Part shown: positions 20,486 through 21,569 of the stretch, one piece after another | Position numbering within the stretch: position 1 is the first letter of the stretch | Layout of the letters: each line of letters opens with the position of its first letter | NCBI GenBank assembly: GCA_934526185.1 | Contig: CAKTAA010000038.1 | Span: forward strand, 1 to 21,569 | Origin: an uncultured Eubacteriales bacterium | GTDB taxonomy: Bacteria > Bacillota > Clostridia > Oscillospirales > CAG-272 | Length of the DNA stretch: 21,569 nt | Reading direction: 5' to 3' | Translations under genes and position numbers: made by a program | The notes under the pieces: generated by a model | The model's database searches: none | The model's input: the letters and a program-made list of their open reading frames with translations, nothing else | Told to the model about the DNA's origin: nothing

Positions 20486-21569
20486 TTAATCTTCAGGCGG
20501 TTCAGAGGCCGCATGATCGGCGAATCGCTTTGATAAACCGCGTACTTTGCGCCGGGAAGCCGGAGGACATTCGGATTTTTTGAACCGGAATATGCTTTGA
20601 AACCAAGCAATGTCATCTTTGGAGAGGCCGCCGGTCAGCTTCAAAAAGAGCAGGTAACAGAGGGCTGTGACAGCGATGTGAATAATGAGAGAGGTAGAGC
20701 TGTAGCGAAAATGAATGCCAAAAACGCCGAAAACAATTTGAGAAAGCGAGGTTGCTCCCAATATGCAGAAGATTGGCTGCAGAGCCCAGCGGCAGAATCT
20801 GACCCGTATATCGGTAACAGACAAAAGACGTCCGATGCTGAGAGAGGCGTTGAACAGTTCTGAAATAAAGATGATAGCAATATACGCCCATATGCCTCCG
20901 ATAGGTAAGAGGGTGTAAACCATAACAACACAGAGGGAGACGTCCATGATGTTATACCGCATAGAAGCAACCTGCTGATCCAGCCCTTTCAGCATACTGT
21001 CAACCATGGTATCAAGATACATGACAGGAATCAGTGCTGCGATGACACGGATATAGATACCGGCTTCCTCGCTCTGATAAAGAGCCAAACCGAGTTCTCT
21101 GGAAAAACAGATAAAAATACCGGAAATGCCGATGGCAAAGAGCATGGTAATTTGAAAAACACGTTTGACGGCGCTGTTGATAGCAGATGTATTTCCTTTT
21201 ACATGAAATTCCGATAGCTCGGGTATAATAAGTCCCGAAAAGGCACTCAAAAAGGCCGCGGGAAACAGAATGACAGGCATCACCATACCGTGAATAATAC
21301 CGTAAGAGGCGAGAGCGTCGTCACCGAGCGCACCGAATTTTCGCAGTCCTATCGGGATCAGAATATGCTCGACGGTAAGGAGACCGGAACGGACATAGGC
21401 GCTCAGCGCAATAGGAAGGGAAATCCGAAGGATACGTCCGGTTACGTTGGCGGCTTCTCCGTTTTCCTCCAAGAGAGAAAGATTCCTGCGGCGGTCGAGA
21501 CGGTAGAGAAGCCATGATAGAAAAAAGGAGCCGCCTTCCGAAATACAAGCGCCGCCGACCAGTGCAAGG
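20486..21569 (-). CDS. SpoVB/MurJ-like polysaccharide or lipid flippase (5' partial)
   Basis: The frame is open from the window's right edge to the stop at 20486. It encodes the last ~360 residues of a multi-helix membrane protein of the MOP superfamily, SpoVB branch: GRILRISLPIALSAYVRSGL, LTVEHILIPIGLRKFGA, FPAAFLSAFSGLIIPELSEF, and MLKGLDQQVASMRYNIMDVS match the clostridial stage V sporulation protein B pattern. SpoVB-type proteins move lipid-linked precursors for spore cortex or wall polymers across the membrane. A TTG at 21472 could be mistaken for a start, but the upstream residues (LALVGGACISEGGSFFLSWL) continue the family pattern, so the gene begins outside the window. The tail is basic and Pro/Ser-rich. 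No terminator with a T-tract was seen downstream. Confidence 0.88.
   Translation of the reverse strand, partial: LALVGGACISEGGSFFLSWLLYRLDRRRNLSLLEENGEAANVTGRILRISLPIALSAYVRSGLLTVEHILIPIGLRKFGALGDDALASYGIIHGMVMPVILFPAAFLSAFSGLIIPELSEFHVKGNTSAINSAVKRVFQITMLFAIGISGIFICFSRELGLALYQSEEAGIYIRVIAALIPVMYLDTMVDSMLKGLDQQVASMRYNIMDVSLCVVMVYTLLPIGGIWAYIAIIFISELFNASLSIGRLLSVTDIRVRFCRWALQPIFCILGATSLSQIVFGVFGIHFRYSSTSLIIHIAVTALCYLLFLKLTGGLSKDDIAWFQSIFRFKKSECPPASRRKVRGLSKRFADHAASEPPED

Overview
The window looks like a chromosomal segment of an endospore-forming, Gram-positive Firmicute of the class Clostridia, probably a gut Oscillospirales/Christensenellales-type organism. The reasons are: spoIIID and a SpoVB-like flippase gene, S-layer-homology (SLH) proteins, strong AGGAGG-type ribosome binding sites, textbook TTGACA-N17-TATAAT promoters, low-to-moderate GC, a yceD-rpmF pair, rplM-rpsI, and a TPP-riboswitch-controlled thiT. 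The genus cannot be fixed from sequence alone. No tRNA, rRNA, CRISPR array or intact insertion sequence was seen.

Layout. 1-1969: the end of one SLH protein, then a complete secreted CBM9-like/SLH protein whose 3' end is about 93% identical to it (a tandem duplication). 2066-2650: the decayed second half of a MATE efflux gene. 2772-3815: a helix-turn-helix regulator, convergent with an MFS sugar-permease-like transporter (3873-5117, minus) across a shared hairpin terminator. 5622-6380: a SAM methyltransferase, followed by about 0.9 kb of AT-rich DNA. 7317-7577: spoIIID. 7754-8516 (minus): yceD-rpmF. 9020-10789 (minus): a stand-alone L-fucose isomerase. 11151-12004 (minus): rplM-rpsI behind an L13-leader-like RNA. 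12479-13342 (minus): thiT with TPP riboswitch and leader terminator.

13475-17552 (minus) is the most interesting part. It is a tightly packed operon starting from a consensus promoter. A ~200-nt leader comes first, containing a 34-codon leader peptide and an intrinsic terminator directly before the first gene. The genes are, in order: SAM methyltransferase, GNAT, GNAT, MTA/SAH nucleosidase, GNAT, a 78-aa orphan, GNAT. The genes overlap or nearly abut. The arrangement resembles translation-attenuated antibiotic-response operons, with SAH recycling next to a methyltransferase and several acetyltransferases. Two lesions lie inside it: an in-frame TGA that separates the first two GNAT genes, and a single-base frameshift in the nucleosidase.

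17685-18732: a phage-like XRE repressor plus a small ImmA/IrrE-like protein, divergent from a 54-aa acidic protein with a perfect promoter. 19109-20200: a metallophosphoesterase. 20486-21569 (minus): a SpoVB/MurJ-like flippase that runs off the window. All functions are inferred from motifs read by eye; no database search was run.
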